DNA of 64,000 nt, taken from an uncultured Ectothiorhodospiraceae bacterium (GTDB lineage: Bacteria > Pseudomonadota > Gammaproteobacteria > XJ16 > Halofilaceae). The DNA is taken from NCBI GenBank assembly GCA_913055615.1, contig CAJXKK010000010.1, positions 20,557 to 84,556 of the forward strand. Direction: 5' to 3'. The first letter of the stretch is position 1. Every line of letters begins with the position of its first letter. Below are positions 1-8,477 of the stretch, in pieces. The notes beneath the pieces are model-generated. The model searched no databases and was not told the DNA's origin. It saw only the letters and a program-made list of their open reading frames with translations. A program made the translations under genes and the position numbers.

Positions 1-1
1 T

Positions 2-706
2 ATGCTGATCCCGGTCGTGGATCTGGGTGCCCTGTTCCCGCGACCCGCCCGGGAGTGGCTGATCGATCGGGGCCAGCGGGTCGACACGAATACCCGGGTC
101 CGCGCACTGCAAGCGCAGGCGCAGGGCTGGCGCCTCGATTGCGCGGATACGGTTTTCGACGAGGTCGTGCTGGCGACGGACCCGACGGCGGCCGCGCGCC
201 TGCTCCCCGGCGATGATGCCAGCCGCGACCACGCCCGCCGACTGCAGGCGCTGGGGGCCGCACCCATTGCGACCGTGTACCTGGATTATGGCCCGGACGA
301 TCCGCCCCGCGCGCCCATGAGCGGGCGTCTGGACACGCCCGGGCAGTGGGTGTTCGACCGGCGCCTGACGGGCTCGCCCGGCGTACTGGCGGTGGTCGTC
401 AGCGGCCACGGTCCGCACGAGGGGATGAGCCGGGATGCGCTTGCGCGCGCCGTGAGCGGGCAACTGGCGAGGGACCGGCAGGCTGTGCCGACGCCGCGCA
501 TACTCGGTGTAATCCGCGAGAAACGCGCCACCTTCGATCCACGCCCGGGGATCGAGTCCCTGCGGGTCGGGACCGAGGGTCCGCGCCCGGGCCTGTGGTA
601 CGCCGGCGACCATGTGGACACGGGGCTGCCGGCCACCATCGAGGGTGCGGCCCGGGCCGGGCGGCTTTGCGCCGCCGCAATCAACCACGGGAGCAGCAGA
701 CAGTGA
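2..706 (+). CDS. hpnE: Hydroxysqualene dehydroxylase HpnE, C-terminal part (cut by window edge)
   Basis: This is the C-terminal 234 residues of an FAD-dependent amine-oxidase-type flavoprotein; the N-terminal dinucleotide-binding half lies before the window. The opening segment around LGALFPRPA and the closing WYAGDHVDTGLPATIEGAA match the end of HpnE-type squalene-associated desaturases, where the GD closes the FAD site and the last helix carries the AARAG pattern. HpnE removes the hydroxyl of hydroxysqualene in the HpnCDE route to squalene for hopanoids; the hpnC and hpnD partners would be expected upstream, outside the window. The ATG at base 2 is probably internal. The stop overlaps the GTG of the next gene by four bases, so the two are likely co-translated. 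A carotenoid desaturase is the main alternative. Confidence 0.75.
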   Translation: MLIPVVDLGALFPRPAREWLIDRGQRVDTNTRVRALQAQAQGWRLDCADTVFDEVVLATDPTAAARLLPGDDASRDHARRLQALGAAPIATVYLDYGPDDPPRAPMSGRLDTPGQWVFDRRLTGSPGVLAVVVSGHGPHEGMSRDALARAVSGQLARDRQAVPTPRILGVIREKRATFDPRPGIESLRVGTEGPRPGLWYAGDHVDTGLPATIEGAARAGRLCAAAINHGSSRQ

Positions 707-1401
707 ACGACGCCATGACACCGCGGACCCCCGACCTGCAGGGGCGTACGATCCTCATCACCGGTGCGGGCGACGGCCTCGGCGCTGCCCTCGCCCGCGC
801 TGCCGGCGGGGCCGGTGCGGAGGTGATCCTGCTCGGGCGCACGGTCCAGAAGCTGGAAACCGTATACGACGCGATCATACGCGAAGGCGGCCCGCAGCCG
901 GCGATCTACCCGCTCGATCTGGAGGGTGCGACGCCCGGCGACTATGCGGAACTCGCGAACCGGATCGGTGAGCAGTGCGGGCGCCTCGACGCGGTCATCC
1001 ACAATGCCGCCATACTCGGCACACAGACACCGCTCGAGCACTACGAACCGCTGGAGTGGGCGCGCGTGCTGCAGGTCAACCTGACCGCGCCCATGCTGCT
1101 GACACAGGCCGTGATCCCGTTGCTACGCAACAGCCACAATCCCGCCGTGCTGTTCCTCGGTGAGCAGCGACACAGCGCCTACTGGGGCGCGTACGGCGTA
1201 TCGAAGGCCGGCGTGCACACCCTGGCGGACATTCTCGGCGACGAACTCGCGGGGCATGCGGGTATCCGGGTCGAGTATTGCGATCCCGGCCCCATGCGAA
1301 CGGCGCTGCGCCGCAAGGCATTCCCGGGCGCGCTGCCCGAGGAAATGCCGGCCGCCGAGTCCGCGGTACCGGCGATATTGGCCCGGCTTGTGGGCGACTG
1401 A
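703..1401 (+). CDS. yciK: YciK-family short-chain dehydrogenase/reductase
   Basis: This is a classical Rossmann-fold SDR of about 232 residues. The glycine-rich cofactor loop TGAGDGLGAALA is near residue 20, NNAG is replaced by HNAAILG near 100, and the catalytic YGVSKAG is near 165. The WGAYGVSK context and the phrase ILGTQTPLEHY are typical of YciK, whose physiological substrate is not established. I chose the GTG at 703 because it gives a four-base overlap with the upstream stop; an ATG at 715 is the alternative. It converges with the FHA gene, with only two bases between the stops. Confidence 0.85.
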   Translation: MNDAMTPRTPDLQGRTILITGAGDGLGAALARAAGGAGAEVILLGRTVQKLETVYDAIIREGGPQPAIYPLDLEGATPGDYAELANRIGEQCGRLDAVIHNAAILGTQTPLEHYEPLEWARVLQVNLTAPMLLTQAVIPLLRNSHNPAVLFLGEQRHSAYWGAYGVSKAGVHTLADILGDELAGHAGIRVEYCDPGPMRTALRRKAFPGALPEEMPAAESAVPAILARLVGD

Positions 1402-1403
1402 CT

Positions 1404-1766
1404 CTACCGACCCGAGCGGGTATAGGCCGAGGCCAGCAAATCCCCCAGGCGCACTTCGCAGCGGCCGAAAGACAGTCGCTCGTGGGGTTCGACGTAGCCC
1501 TCGGAGAAGCGCTCGGCACGCCCGTCACGGTGACGCCAGATGCCGTTGCGCGAGCCCAGATCGGTCAGGTAATACGTACCGGACAACACCAGCAGTTCGG
1601 CGTGGCGCTGGCTGACGGTGGGGTGATCGAGTGCAAGGAATTTGGGGTCGGATGCGGCCGGCCCCGTCGCGCGGCCGATCAGCCAGGTGCCATCCAGTTT
1701 CATGCCCGCCTCGATTTCACGACAACAGCCTCTATTCCAGCATGGATCGCCCTGTAGATCATGCAT
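1404..1766 (-). CDS. FHA-domain protein
   Basis: A small protein of 120 residues consisting almost entirely of one forkhead-associated domain. The conserved strands LIGRA, the SQRHAEL core and LTDLGSRNGIW (phosphothreonine-binding Ser, Arg, His and Asn positions) are all visible. FHA domains bind phosphothreonine peptides, so a kinase partner must be elsewhere. The ATG at 1766 lies nine bases after the prmB stop and has a GGAG ribosome site, suggesting co-translation with prmB; a second start at 1703, also with a GAGG site, would remove a Cys-rich N-terminal extension (CWNRGCC). Role unknown. Confidence 0.8.
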   Translation of the reverse strand: MHDLQGDPCWNRGCCREIEAGMKLDGTWLIGRATGPAASDPKFLALDHPTVSQRHAELLVLSGTYYLTDLGSRNGIWRHRDGRAERFSEGYVEPHERLSFGRCEVRLGDLLASAYTRSGR

Positions 1767-1775
1767 GCCGCTCCA

Positions 1776-2693
1776 TTATCCGCCTCGTGCATCGGCCATG
1801 AAATCGTGGCTGCGCAGTGCATCGGCCTCGATCGCGAACACGCCGTCGCCACCATACTCGAATTCCAGCCAGATCATCGGCAAAAGCGGCCAGCGTGCGG
1901 TCAACGCCGCACCGGCACGCCCGGTCTCGATCACGAGCAGACCGTCTTCGGCAAGCCAGTCCGCGGCCGCCCGCAACAGCGGCCGGATCACGTCCAGCCC
2001 GTCCTCTCCCGCCCCGAGGGCGGCCCCGGGTTCATGCCGGTACTCGGCCGGCAGGGCCTCCATGGCGGCACGGTCCACATACGGCGGATTGCTCACGATG
2101 AGGTCATAACGCACTCGGGGCAGACCATCGAACAGGTCCGCCCGATGCAGGCTGACCCGACCCTCCAGCCCAAGATCGCCCAGATTCGTCGCGGCCAGAG
2201 CGAGCGCCTGGTCGTCGATGTCGGTCGCATCCACCCGGGCCTCCGGAAACGCCCGAGCGCAGGCGGCCGCGATGCAGCCGCAGCCGGTTCCGATCTCCAG
2301 GATCCGGTCCAGCGCCCGCGCACCGATCCACGGTGCGAACCGCGCCGCGATCGGCTCCGCGAGCGGTGAACGCGGCACCAGGACATGCTCGTTGACCCGG
2401 AACGGGAGCCCTGCGAACCATGCGCGGCCGGTCAGGTAGGCGGTCGGCCGGCGCTCATCGATACGTCGCCGCACCAGCTCCTCGATGGCCTTGACCGCGT
2501 CGGCGCCGACCCGGGCGGCGGGATCGACGGCCGGATCGTCGGGCGCGTGGCCCGCCCCGGCGAGTACCAGCCATGCGGCTTCGTCGCGCGGATTGTCGGT
2601 CCCGTGACCGTAGGCCAGCGGTGCCATCGCGAGGCGTCGCTCGGCCCAGTCGACCAGTTCGAGCAGCGTCGCCGGCGGCTGCGGTATATTCAT
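1776..2693 (-). CDS. prmB: 50S ribosomal protein L3 N5-glutamine methyltransferase
   Basis: A SAM-dependent methyltransferase of 305 residues of the HemK/PrmB family. An N-terminal helical domain of about 110 residues is followed by the Rossmann domain with ILEIGTGCGCIA (SAM loop) and the signature NPPYVD, which positions the glutamine amide. PrmB methylates the Gln of the GGQ-like loop of ribosomal protein L3; PrmA and PrmC act on other targets. The VLVPRSPLAEPI segment before the SAM loop is typical of PrmB rather than PrmC. It is divergent from psd and immediately upstream of the FHA gene. Confidence 0.93.
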   Translation of the reverse strand: MNIPQPPATLLELVDWAERRLAMAPLAYGHGTDNPRDEAAWLVLAGAGHAPDDPAVDPAARVGADAVKAIEELVRRRIDERRPTAYLTGRAWFAGLPFRVNEHVLVPRSPLAEPIAARFAPWIGARALDRILEIGTGCGCIAAACARAFPEARVDATDIDDQALALAATNLGDLGLEGRVSLHRADLFDGLPRVRYDLIVSNPPYVDRAAMEALPAEYRHEPGAALGAGEDGLDVIRPLLRAAADWLAEDGLLVIETGRAGAALTARWPLLPMIWLEFEYGGDGVFAIEADALRSHDFMADARGG

Positions 2694-2899
2694 GGGGTTG
2701 CCTGTAATGCGGTCAGAGGGAATGATGTTGAACCATCGATTACGGATCCAACAGGAGTCGTCGCCAATCGCGATTATACGAGCTCTGCAAGGCGCGACTC
2801 ACGCGCCCTGAGCAACACCCCGAGCGCAGACGCACATCGTGCCCTGCAACACACCCATTATGGCCGCCCACCGCATCGCACCGACCCGGACACACTGAT

Positions 2900-3805
2900 A
2901 TGACAAGCGGATCCCGCTCGTCCGCGAAGCCGCTGGATCACGTCCGCGTCCTGCTGCTCGCCTGCCTGCCACAGCACGCGGTCTCGCGCCTCACCCTGCG
3001 CCTCACGCGCCTGCGGACCCGGCTCAAGGATCCCGTCGTGCGCTGGTTTATCCGCGCCTACGGCGCGGACATGGATGAGGCCGCCGAACGAGACCCGGCC
3101 GCGTACCCGACGTTCAACGCATTCTTCACGCGCCCGCTGCGCCCCGGGGCGCGTCCGATCGCCGGCGACGAGAAGACGCCGGTCAGCCCGGTCGACGGCC
3201 GCGTCTCGCAGGCCGGCCGCATCGAGGCCGGTCGCCTGTACCAGGCCAAGGGAATCGATTACGGTTTGCCCGACCTCCTCGGCGGCGATCCGCGCGATGC
3301 CGAGCCGTTCATGGACGGGGCCTTCGCGACCCTGTATCTGGCCCCGGGCGACTACCACCGGATCCACATGCCGCTCACGGGGCGGCTGCGCCGGATGTGC
3401 CATGTCCCCGGACGCCTGTGGTCGGTCGCGCCCTGGACGGTGCGCAGCGTCCCCGGCCTGTTTGCCCGTAACGAGCGCGTCGTCGCACTGTTCGATACGG
3501 ACCGGGGCCCCTTCGGTCTCGTCCTCGTCGGGGCGATCAATGTCGCCGCCATCGAGACCGTCTGGGCCGGACTGGTGACGCCTCCGCGCGGGCGCAGCGT
3601 GATCCATACCGAATACCGCGACCATGGACCGCTGATCAGGCGCGGCAGTGAAATGGGCCGTTTCAACATGGGATCGACCGTAATCGTACTCACACCGCCG
3701 GGCATCCCGCTCGATCAGGTACCGGCGCCGGGCGAGCGCGTGCGCGTCGGCATGGAACTGGGCCGAACGCGCGGCACGGGCGGCCCGGCGCCGGAGATGG
3801 CATAG
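2900..3805 (+). CDS. psd: Phosphatidylserine decarboxylase proenzyme
   Basis: A 301-residue proenzyme that makes phosphatidylethanolamine at the inner membrane. The autocleavage site is seen as FNMGSTVIVL near residue 255 (GST; the Ser becomes the pyruvoyl group of the alpha chain). Other family marks are the FNAFFTRPL segment near 70, PVDGRV near 95 and the YHRIHMPL histidine motif near 152. Length and layout are those of the bacterial type I enzyme. The 206 bases upstream hold the divergent promoters of psd and prmB. Confidence 0.95.
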   Translation: MTSGSRSSAKPLDHVRVLLLACLPQHAVSRLTLRLTRLRTRLKDPVVRWFIRAYGADMDEAAERDPAAYPTFNAFFTRPLRPGARPIAGDEKTPVSPVDGRVSQAGRIEAGRLYQAKGIDYGLPDLLGGDPRDAEPFMDGAFATLYLAPGDYHRIHMPLTGRLRRMCHVPGRLWSVAPWTVRSVPGLFARNERVVALFDTDRGPFGLVLVGAINVAAIETVWAGLVTPPRGRSVIHTEYRDHGPLIRRGSEMGRFNMGSTVIVLTPPGIPLDQVPAPGERVRVGMELGRTRGTGGPAPEMA

Positions 3806-3872
3806 TGTGATCCGGATGCAGCCGTGCGGTGTGTCACCGGATACTGGCGCGGGACCGCGGGGGAGGGAGGCA

Positions 3873-5591
3873 ATGAGTCAGGTTGAGTCGGACACAACGC
3901 CACGCCGCAAAGCCGGGACAGAACTCACGGTGGCCGATGTCATGTCGGCCGACATGCTGGTGTGCACCCCGGATACGCCCGTGGCCGAGGCCGCACGACG
4001 CATGAGCGCGGCCCGCTGTTCCTCCATCATCGTCCGCGACGGCGACGCTATCCACGGCATCTGGACCGAGCGCGATGCCCTGTCCGAAGACTGCACAACC
4101 GCCGACGGCACCGCGCGCCCGATCCGTGATGTCATGAAGGCGCCCGTGTTGACGCTTGGCGGCGGCACCTCGATCGGCGATGCCGCGAGCCGTTTCAAAC
4201 AGCACGGTATCCGGCACTTCCTCGTCGTCGATGCCCGCGAGCGGCCGATCGGCGTCATCTCCCAGAGCGATGTGGTGCTCAACCATGGGGTCGAATGGTT
4301 CATGCGCATGCAGCGGGTGTCGAGCGTACTCTGCGACCCGCCGCCGATGGTCGCACCCGACGCGCCACTGTCTTCCGCCACCGCCCTGATGCGCCAGGAG
4401 GGCCGCAACGCCGTTGCCATGGAGGCCGGTGCGGGCCAGTTCGCAATCCTGACCGAGCGCGACGTCCTGCGTCAGGTAGCCAGCGCAGGAATGGATATCT
4501 CCTGCCTCGACGCGGCGACCCGACCCATGGAAACGGTTACCGAGGACCACAGCCTCTTCCATGCTCGCAACCGCATGCTGGCCGGATCGTTCCGCCACCT
4601 GGGCGTCGTCGATCTGAGCGGGCGCCTGACCGGCCTGATCGGATTCGGCGAGATCATGCAGACGATCGAGCACGGTTACGTCGAGGAGCTTGAAGTCGCC
4701 CTGCGCGAGCGCGACTCTGCCCTGCGCGCGAGTGAGGAACGGTATCGCTCGCTGGTGGAAGCGTCCCCGGATGCGATCGCGGTACATCGCGAGCGGGAGA
4801 TCCTGTTCATCAACCCCGCCGGTGCCAGGCTGCTCGGGGCCGAATCGGCCAGCGAGGTACTGGGTGCCTCATTCGAGGATTTTCTGGCCGACACGGACAC
4901 CGGCACCGCGAGCGAACGCCTCGTGGTCCTGGAGCGCCGGGTCCGCAGCCAGCCCGTGGAGGAGCGGTTCGTGCGCCTCGACGGCCTCGGGATCGATGTC
5001 GAACTCCGGGCGATGCCGGTCACGTACAACGAGGAGTCGGCCTGGCAGATCGTGATGAGTGACATCACCCGTCGCAAGGAGATCGAGGCCGAACTGCGGC
5101 GACTGGCCAGCACGGATCAACTGACGGGCATCTACAACCGGCCCCATTTCGAGCAGCACCTCGACCACGAACTGCGTGAGGCCGCGTGTTTCGATCAGCC
5201 CGTCAGCCTGATCATGTTCGATCTCAACGGGTTCAAGCGGGTCAACGACTCCCTCGGCCATGACGCCGGCGACCGCGCCCTGCAGACGGTCGCCAGTACG
5301 ATCGCCTCGTATCTGCGCGATACCGATCTGTTCGCGCGCTGGGGCGGCGACGAATTCATGATTCTGGCGCCGCGCACGGATCCCGAGGGTGCACGGGAGC
5401 TGTGCGCGAAGCTGGCGGATGGCCTCGCGTCCACCATGGCCTCACCGCTCGGTCCGGTCGGCGCGGCATTCGCATCGACCGCCTTCGAACCCGGTGAACA
5501 GCGTCGTGCCCTGCTCAAGCGACTCGATCTCGGCGTCTATCGCGCCAAGGAACTGGATCACGACGGCCTGAACGGGATCGAAAGGGTATGA
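3873..5591 (+). CDS. Diguanylate cyclase with four CBS motifs and a PAS domain
   Basis: A predicted soluble sensor of 572 residues. Two CBS pairs occupy roughly residues 20-260 (repeated VADVM and VMKAP elements), a PAS domain starts at about 290 (ASEERYRSLVEASPDAIAVH), and a GGDEF domain fills the C-terminus. The active-site loop is RWGGDEFMIL and an RDTD inhibitory I-site lies exactly five residues before it, so an active, product-inhibited c-di-GMP synthase is expected. CBS pairs usually bind adenine nucleotides, so energy state may be an input; that is inference. I chose the ATG at 3873 because of the strong GGGAGGGAGG ribosome site; an earlier in-frame ATG at 3807 has none. Confidence 0.9.
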   Translation: MSQVESDTTPRRKAGTELTVADVMSADMLVCTPDTPVAEAARRMSAARCSSIIVRDGDAIHGIWTERDALSEDCTTADGTARPIRDVMKAPVLTLGGGTSIGDAASRFKQHGIRHFLVVDARERPIGVISQSDVVLNHGVEWFMRMQRVSSVLCDPPPMVAPDAPLSSATALMRQEGRNAVAMEAGAGQFAILTERDVLRQVASAGMDISCLDAATRPMETVTEDHSLFHARNRMLAGSFRHLGVVDLSGRLTGLIGFGEIMQTIEHGYVEELEVALRERDSALRASEERYRSLVEASPDAIAVHREREILFINPAGARLLGAESASEVLGASFEDFLADTDTGTASERLVVLERRVRSQPVEERFVRLDGLGIDVELRAMPVTYNEESAWQIVMSDITRRKEIEAELRRLASTDQLTGIYNRPHFEQHLDHELREAACFDQPVSLIMFDLNGFKRVNDSLGHDAGDRALQTVASTIASYLRDTDLFARWGGDEFMILAPRTDPEGARELCAKLADGLASTMASPLGPVGAAFASTAFEPGEQRRALLKRLDLGVYRAKELDHDGLNGIERV

Positions 5592-5602
5592 AGCGGCGGG
5601 AG

Positions 5603-6235
5603 TCACTGACCGTCGAGATACGCCGGCCAATGCCCGCCGAGCGCCCGCACGCGTTCCAGATCCTCCGGATGGTCGACATCCCAGGCGGCCGGGCGTTCAT
5701 CGAAGCGCCAGGCCAGTGCCCGCAGGCGCGCCCGCGTGGCCGCCAGTACGCGATCCGTTCCCCAGTCGATACCGGTAAACAGCGCCGTCGGCGCCTGGCG
5801 GAGGCCGAGCAGTACATAGCCGCCGTCGAGCGCCGGCACGATCACCGCGTCGTGACGCAGCAGGTTGTCACCGGCCTGTTCAATAGCCGCCGCGGTCAAC
5901 CCCGGCGCATCGGTACCGATGATCAGCGCGGGCGTACCATCAGCTGTCGCCCGCGCCAGCGCGTTGTGCATGCGGGCGCCGAGATCGCCGTCGCACTGCT
6001 CATGGAGTGAGGCCCCATGGCGGGCCGCGAGTGTCGGCAACCACCCCTCCGGGTCGTCGCCGGTTCCCCAGAGTTCGAGTCCGGCTGGTCCGGCCGCGCG
6101 GGCACGCTGCAGGGCGTCCTCGAGAAGCGCGGCCTGCAGGCGCGCGGCGCCCTCCGCGCCGAGCGCCGGTATGAGACGGGTCTTGGCCCGCCCGGCCACC
6201 GGTGCCTTGGCGAATACGACGATGCGCGCGTTCAC
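5603..6235 (-). CDS. TIGR04282-type glycosyltransferase (rSAM-associated transferase 1)
   Basis: A GT-A fold nucleotidyltransferase-like protein of 210 residues (DUF2064, related to CofC). It starts with the sugar-nucleotide-binding IVVFAKAPVAGRAKTRL and has GTDAPGLT and PALDGGYVLLGL near the metal site. Such proteins are found beside the radical SAM protein ArsS and are thought to act in arsenosugar assembly. The GTG at 6235 overlaps the stop of the next gene upstream by four bases, so it is translationally coupled to it. The longer open frame to 6313 is discarded since the domain begins at this GTG. Confidence 0.85.
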   Translation of the reverse strand: MNARIVVFAKAPVAGRAKTRLIPALGAEGAARLQAALLEDALQRARAAGPAGLELWGTGDDPEGWLPTLAARHGASLHEQCDGDLGARMHNALARATADGTPALIIGTDAPGLTAAAIEQAGDNLLRHDAVIVPALDGGYVLLGLRQAPTALFTGIDWGTDRVLAATRARLRALAWRFDERPAAWDVDHPEDLERVRALGGHWPAYLDGQ

Positions 6236-6921
6236 GCCCGGTGCCCGCCGCGATAACGGCGTGCCAGTGCCGCCGGGTCGGCCCCGCGCCAGTAGGCGAA
6301 ACGCAGCGACCACATCAACCAGATGGTCCGCCAGGCCCCGCGCTGTTCCCAGCGCCGACTGGACGTGGTGATCCGCACCGGCAGGCAGGCGGGCCGCGCT
6401 TGTGCGCGCAGCATGCGCGACAGGGCGATGTCCTCCATCAGCGGCTGCTCGGGATAACCGCCGACCGACTCGAACAGTGCGCGCTCGACCGCCATCCCCT
6501 GGTCGCCCGTGGCGATCCCGGTCACGCAGGAGCGCGCATTCATCAGGAATGCGATGGTACGGAACAGAACACGACGCCCCGAGAGACGGACCCCGAAGCG
6601 GGCCCAGCGGCGCCGCGATCGCCCGGCCATGGCCTCGAGGTCGGCGACCGCGGCCGCATCGACCCGGGAGTCGGCGTGCACGAACCAGAGCCAGTCGCCG
6701 CGGGCCGCGGCCGCACCGGCATTCATCTGCACGGCCCGCCCCGGCGCCGCTTCGATGACGTTATCGACGAATGGCCACGCCCGCGCGACCGTGTCATCGC
6801 GACTGCCGCCATCGACCAGGATGATCTCGCCGCCACGCGCGCGCACGGGCGCGAGTGTGCGCAGGGCTGCGGCGATCTCCGCGCCCTCGTCGCGGGCCGG
6901 TACGATGACGGACAGGTGCAC
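6232..6921 (-). CDS. TIGR04283-type family 2 glycosyltransferase (rSAM-associated transferase 2)
   Basis: A 229-residue GT2-type glycosyltransferase. The N-terminal LSVIVPARDEGAEI, the donor-site VDGGSRDDT near 40 and the HADSRVD motif (DXD equivalent) near 82 are visible, as is a TGDQGMAV segment near 140 and an acceptor-side MEDIALSRML near 160. Its place between arsS and the TIGR04282 gene is the standard arrangement for this set, which is implicated in building arsenosugars from methylated arsenic species. The arsenic methyltransferase ArsM is not in this window. Confidence 0.87.
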   Translation of the reverse strand: MHLSVIVPARDEGAEIAAALRTLAPVRARGGEIILVDGGSRDDTVARAWPFVDNVIEAAPGRAVQMNAGAAAARGDWLWFVHADSRVDAAAVADLEAMAGRSRRRWARFGVRLSGRRVLFRTIAFLMNARSCVTGIATGDQGMAVERALFESVGGYPEQPLMEDIALSRMLRAQARPACLPVRITTSSRRWEQRGAWRTIWLMWSLRFAYWRGADPAALARRYRGGHRA

Positions 6922-6942
6922 GCCGGGGCCGAAACGGTTCGC

Positions 6943-7905
6943 TCAGGCGAGCGCCCCGCCACAGGAGGAACCCTGACCGGCGGTGCAGCCGTAGCAGTGA
7001 CCGCACACACTGATCGGTTCGCCGGCCAGGGCCTCGGCTTGCAGATCGGTGATATGGCGTTTCGGCTGATCGTGGCCGCCCAGCGGCAGATCCAGCATCT
7101 GATTGAAGTCGCAGTCATAGACATAGCCGCGCCAGTCCACGCTGATCAGATCGCGGCACATGACCTGGTCCAGGTTCTCGTCCTTGTGGGCGGATTTGAG
7201 CAATTCCATGTAGTCGTCGAACTGCCGGCGCGAGATCAGGGTGCTGCCGAAGCGGTGGATGGGCAGATTGGCCATGCAGAACAGGTCGGTGAATTCGATC
7301 CCGAAATCCGTCCACAGACGCTCGCGGTAATCCGCACTCAGCGCCTCCTGATCCGGTGGCAGGGCCGGGCCGATCGGGTTGAACACCAGATGCAGCGGCA
7401 GTACGCCATCCGCTTTCCCATAACCGAGCGCATTGAGGCGCTGGAGGCCGCGGATCGAGGCGTCAAAAACCCCGTTGCCGCGCTGTTTGTCGACATTCTC
7501 ACTCGAATAACACGGCAGCGAGGCCACGATCTCCACCTGGTTCTCCGCCAGGAACTCCGCCAGCCCTTTCATCTCCGGGAGCTCGAGCACGGTCAGGTTG
7601 CAGCGATCCATCACGTGGATGCCGCGCCGCCGGGCCTCCGTGACCAGAAAGCGGAATTCGGCATGCAGTTCCGGCGCACCGCCGGTGATATCGAGGGTGC
7701 CGACATCGCTCGCATCGAGGAAATCCACCACCTGGCACGCGGTCTCATGATCCATCATTTCCTTGCGCGTGGGCCCCGCGTTCACGTGGCAGTGGAGACA
7801 GGCCTGATTGCAGTAGTACCCGATATTCACCTGCAGCGTGCTCACCGAGCGCCGCGTCAGCGCCGGGAAGTGGTGGGTGTTCAGGTGCGGGAGCGTTGCA
7901 TGCAT
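6943..7905 (-). CDS. arsS: Arsenosugar biosynthesis radical SAM protein ArsS
   Basis: A 320-residue radical SAM enzyme. The cluster motif CNQACLHC gives C32, C36 and C39, followed by a DITGGAPEL SAM-contact motif. The C-terminal Cys-rich domain has CGHCYGC and GQGSSCGG, which is characteristic of ArsS/DUF3641. ArsS couples a dimethylarsenic species to the 5'-deoxyadenosyl moiety. Many relatives are selenoproteins; here every key position is a TGC/TGT Cys codon. I chose the ATG at 7905, preceded by a GGAG site, because homology begins at MHATLP; the frame stays open to 8157 without recognisable content. It forms a three-gene minus-strand operon with the two transferases. Confidence 0.9.
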   Translation of the reverse strand: MHATLPHLNTHHFPALTRRSVSTLQVNIGYYCNQACLHCHVNAGPTRKEMMDHETACQVVDFLDASDVGTLDITGGAPELHAEFRFLVTEARRRGIHVMDRCNLTVLELPEMKGLAEFLAENQVEIVASLPCYSSENVDKQRGNGVFDASIRGLQRLNALGYGKADGVLPLHLVFNPIGPALPPDQEALSADYRERLWTDFGIEFTDLFCMANLPIHRFGSTLISRRQFDDYMELLKSAHKDENLDQVMCRDLISVDWRGYVYDCDFNQMLDLPLGGHDQPKRHITDLQAEALAGEPISVCGHCYGCTAGQGSSCGGALA

Positions 7906-8231
7906 TGATTGTTCTCCGTATGCGCGCCCAACCGGCCTTGGTGACCGGACGGCTGTGGCTGTTGCACCGCCCACGCCGCCGTTCGCGGCCGCTTCGGTAC
8001 CGCGAGTGTCCGGGTGATGGGTCGGCGGTATGGCTGGCACGGTCACCGCGCGTAACCGGCCACGCGATTCATTCCGCGGTCCGTGGCTTTGGGGCTGAGA
8101 CCGCCGTACGCTGCCTTCGATCGCAGAATGGCGCGTGAGTTCCCGTACCGGTCTCATCCGTGTATCGTCCGCGCCCCGGCCGCTACACTACGCCCTGGGG
8201 CCGCAGCCGAAGAACGTCCACGGGATCCCCT
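7906..8231. other. Divergent intergenic region between arsS and ycgL
   Basis: These 326 bases separate divergent genes and should hold both promoters. I see no convincing ORF with an SD and no match to a known riboswitch. A possible long-range hairpin pairs GAGACC at about 8097 with GGTCTC at about 8151. No clear ArsR-type operator was recognised. Confidence 0.4.
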
Positions 8232-8477
8232 ATGCAATGTTTCGTGTACCGTAGCACACGGCGTGACGACACCTATCTGCTCACCGACCGCGGTGAGACC
8301 TTCGAGCACATACCGGGCGAACTGCTGCAGCATCTTGGGCGCCTCGAATTCGCGTTCGAGTTCGCGCTGACGCCGGAGCGCCGGCTGGCGCGCACGGACG
8401 GGCGCACGGTGATCGACCACATCGAGCGCAACGGCTACTACCTGCAGATGCCCGACCGGGACTACGAGTCCACGTGA
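8232..8477 (+). CDS. ycgL: YcgL-domain protein
   Basis: A small protein of 81 residues beginning MQCFVYRSTRRDDTYL, the diagnostic start of the YcgL family (alpha/beta fold, function not known). The rest, including GYYLQMPDRDYE at the C-terminus, fits the family length and pattern. I chose the ATG at 8232 over an open frame extending to 8160. Its stop overlaps the GTG of the rhombosortase gene by four bases. Confidence 0.88.
   Translation: MQCFVYRSTRRDDTYLLTDRGETFEHIPGELLQHLGRLEFAFEFALTPERRLARTDGRTVIDHIERNGYYLQMPDRDYEST

Noticed and set aside
6943..7905. Selenocysteine in ArsS, as in many relatives.
   Set aside because: The frame has no internal TGA and all key positions are Cys codons.
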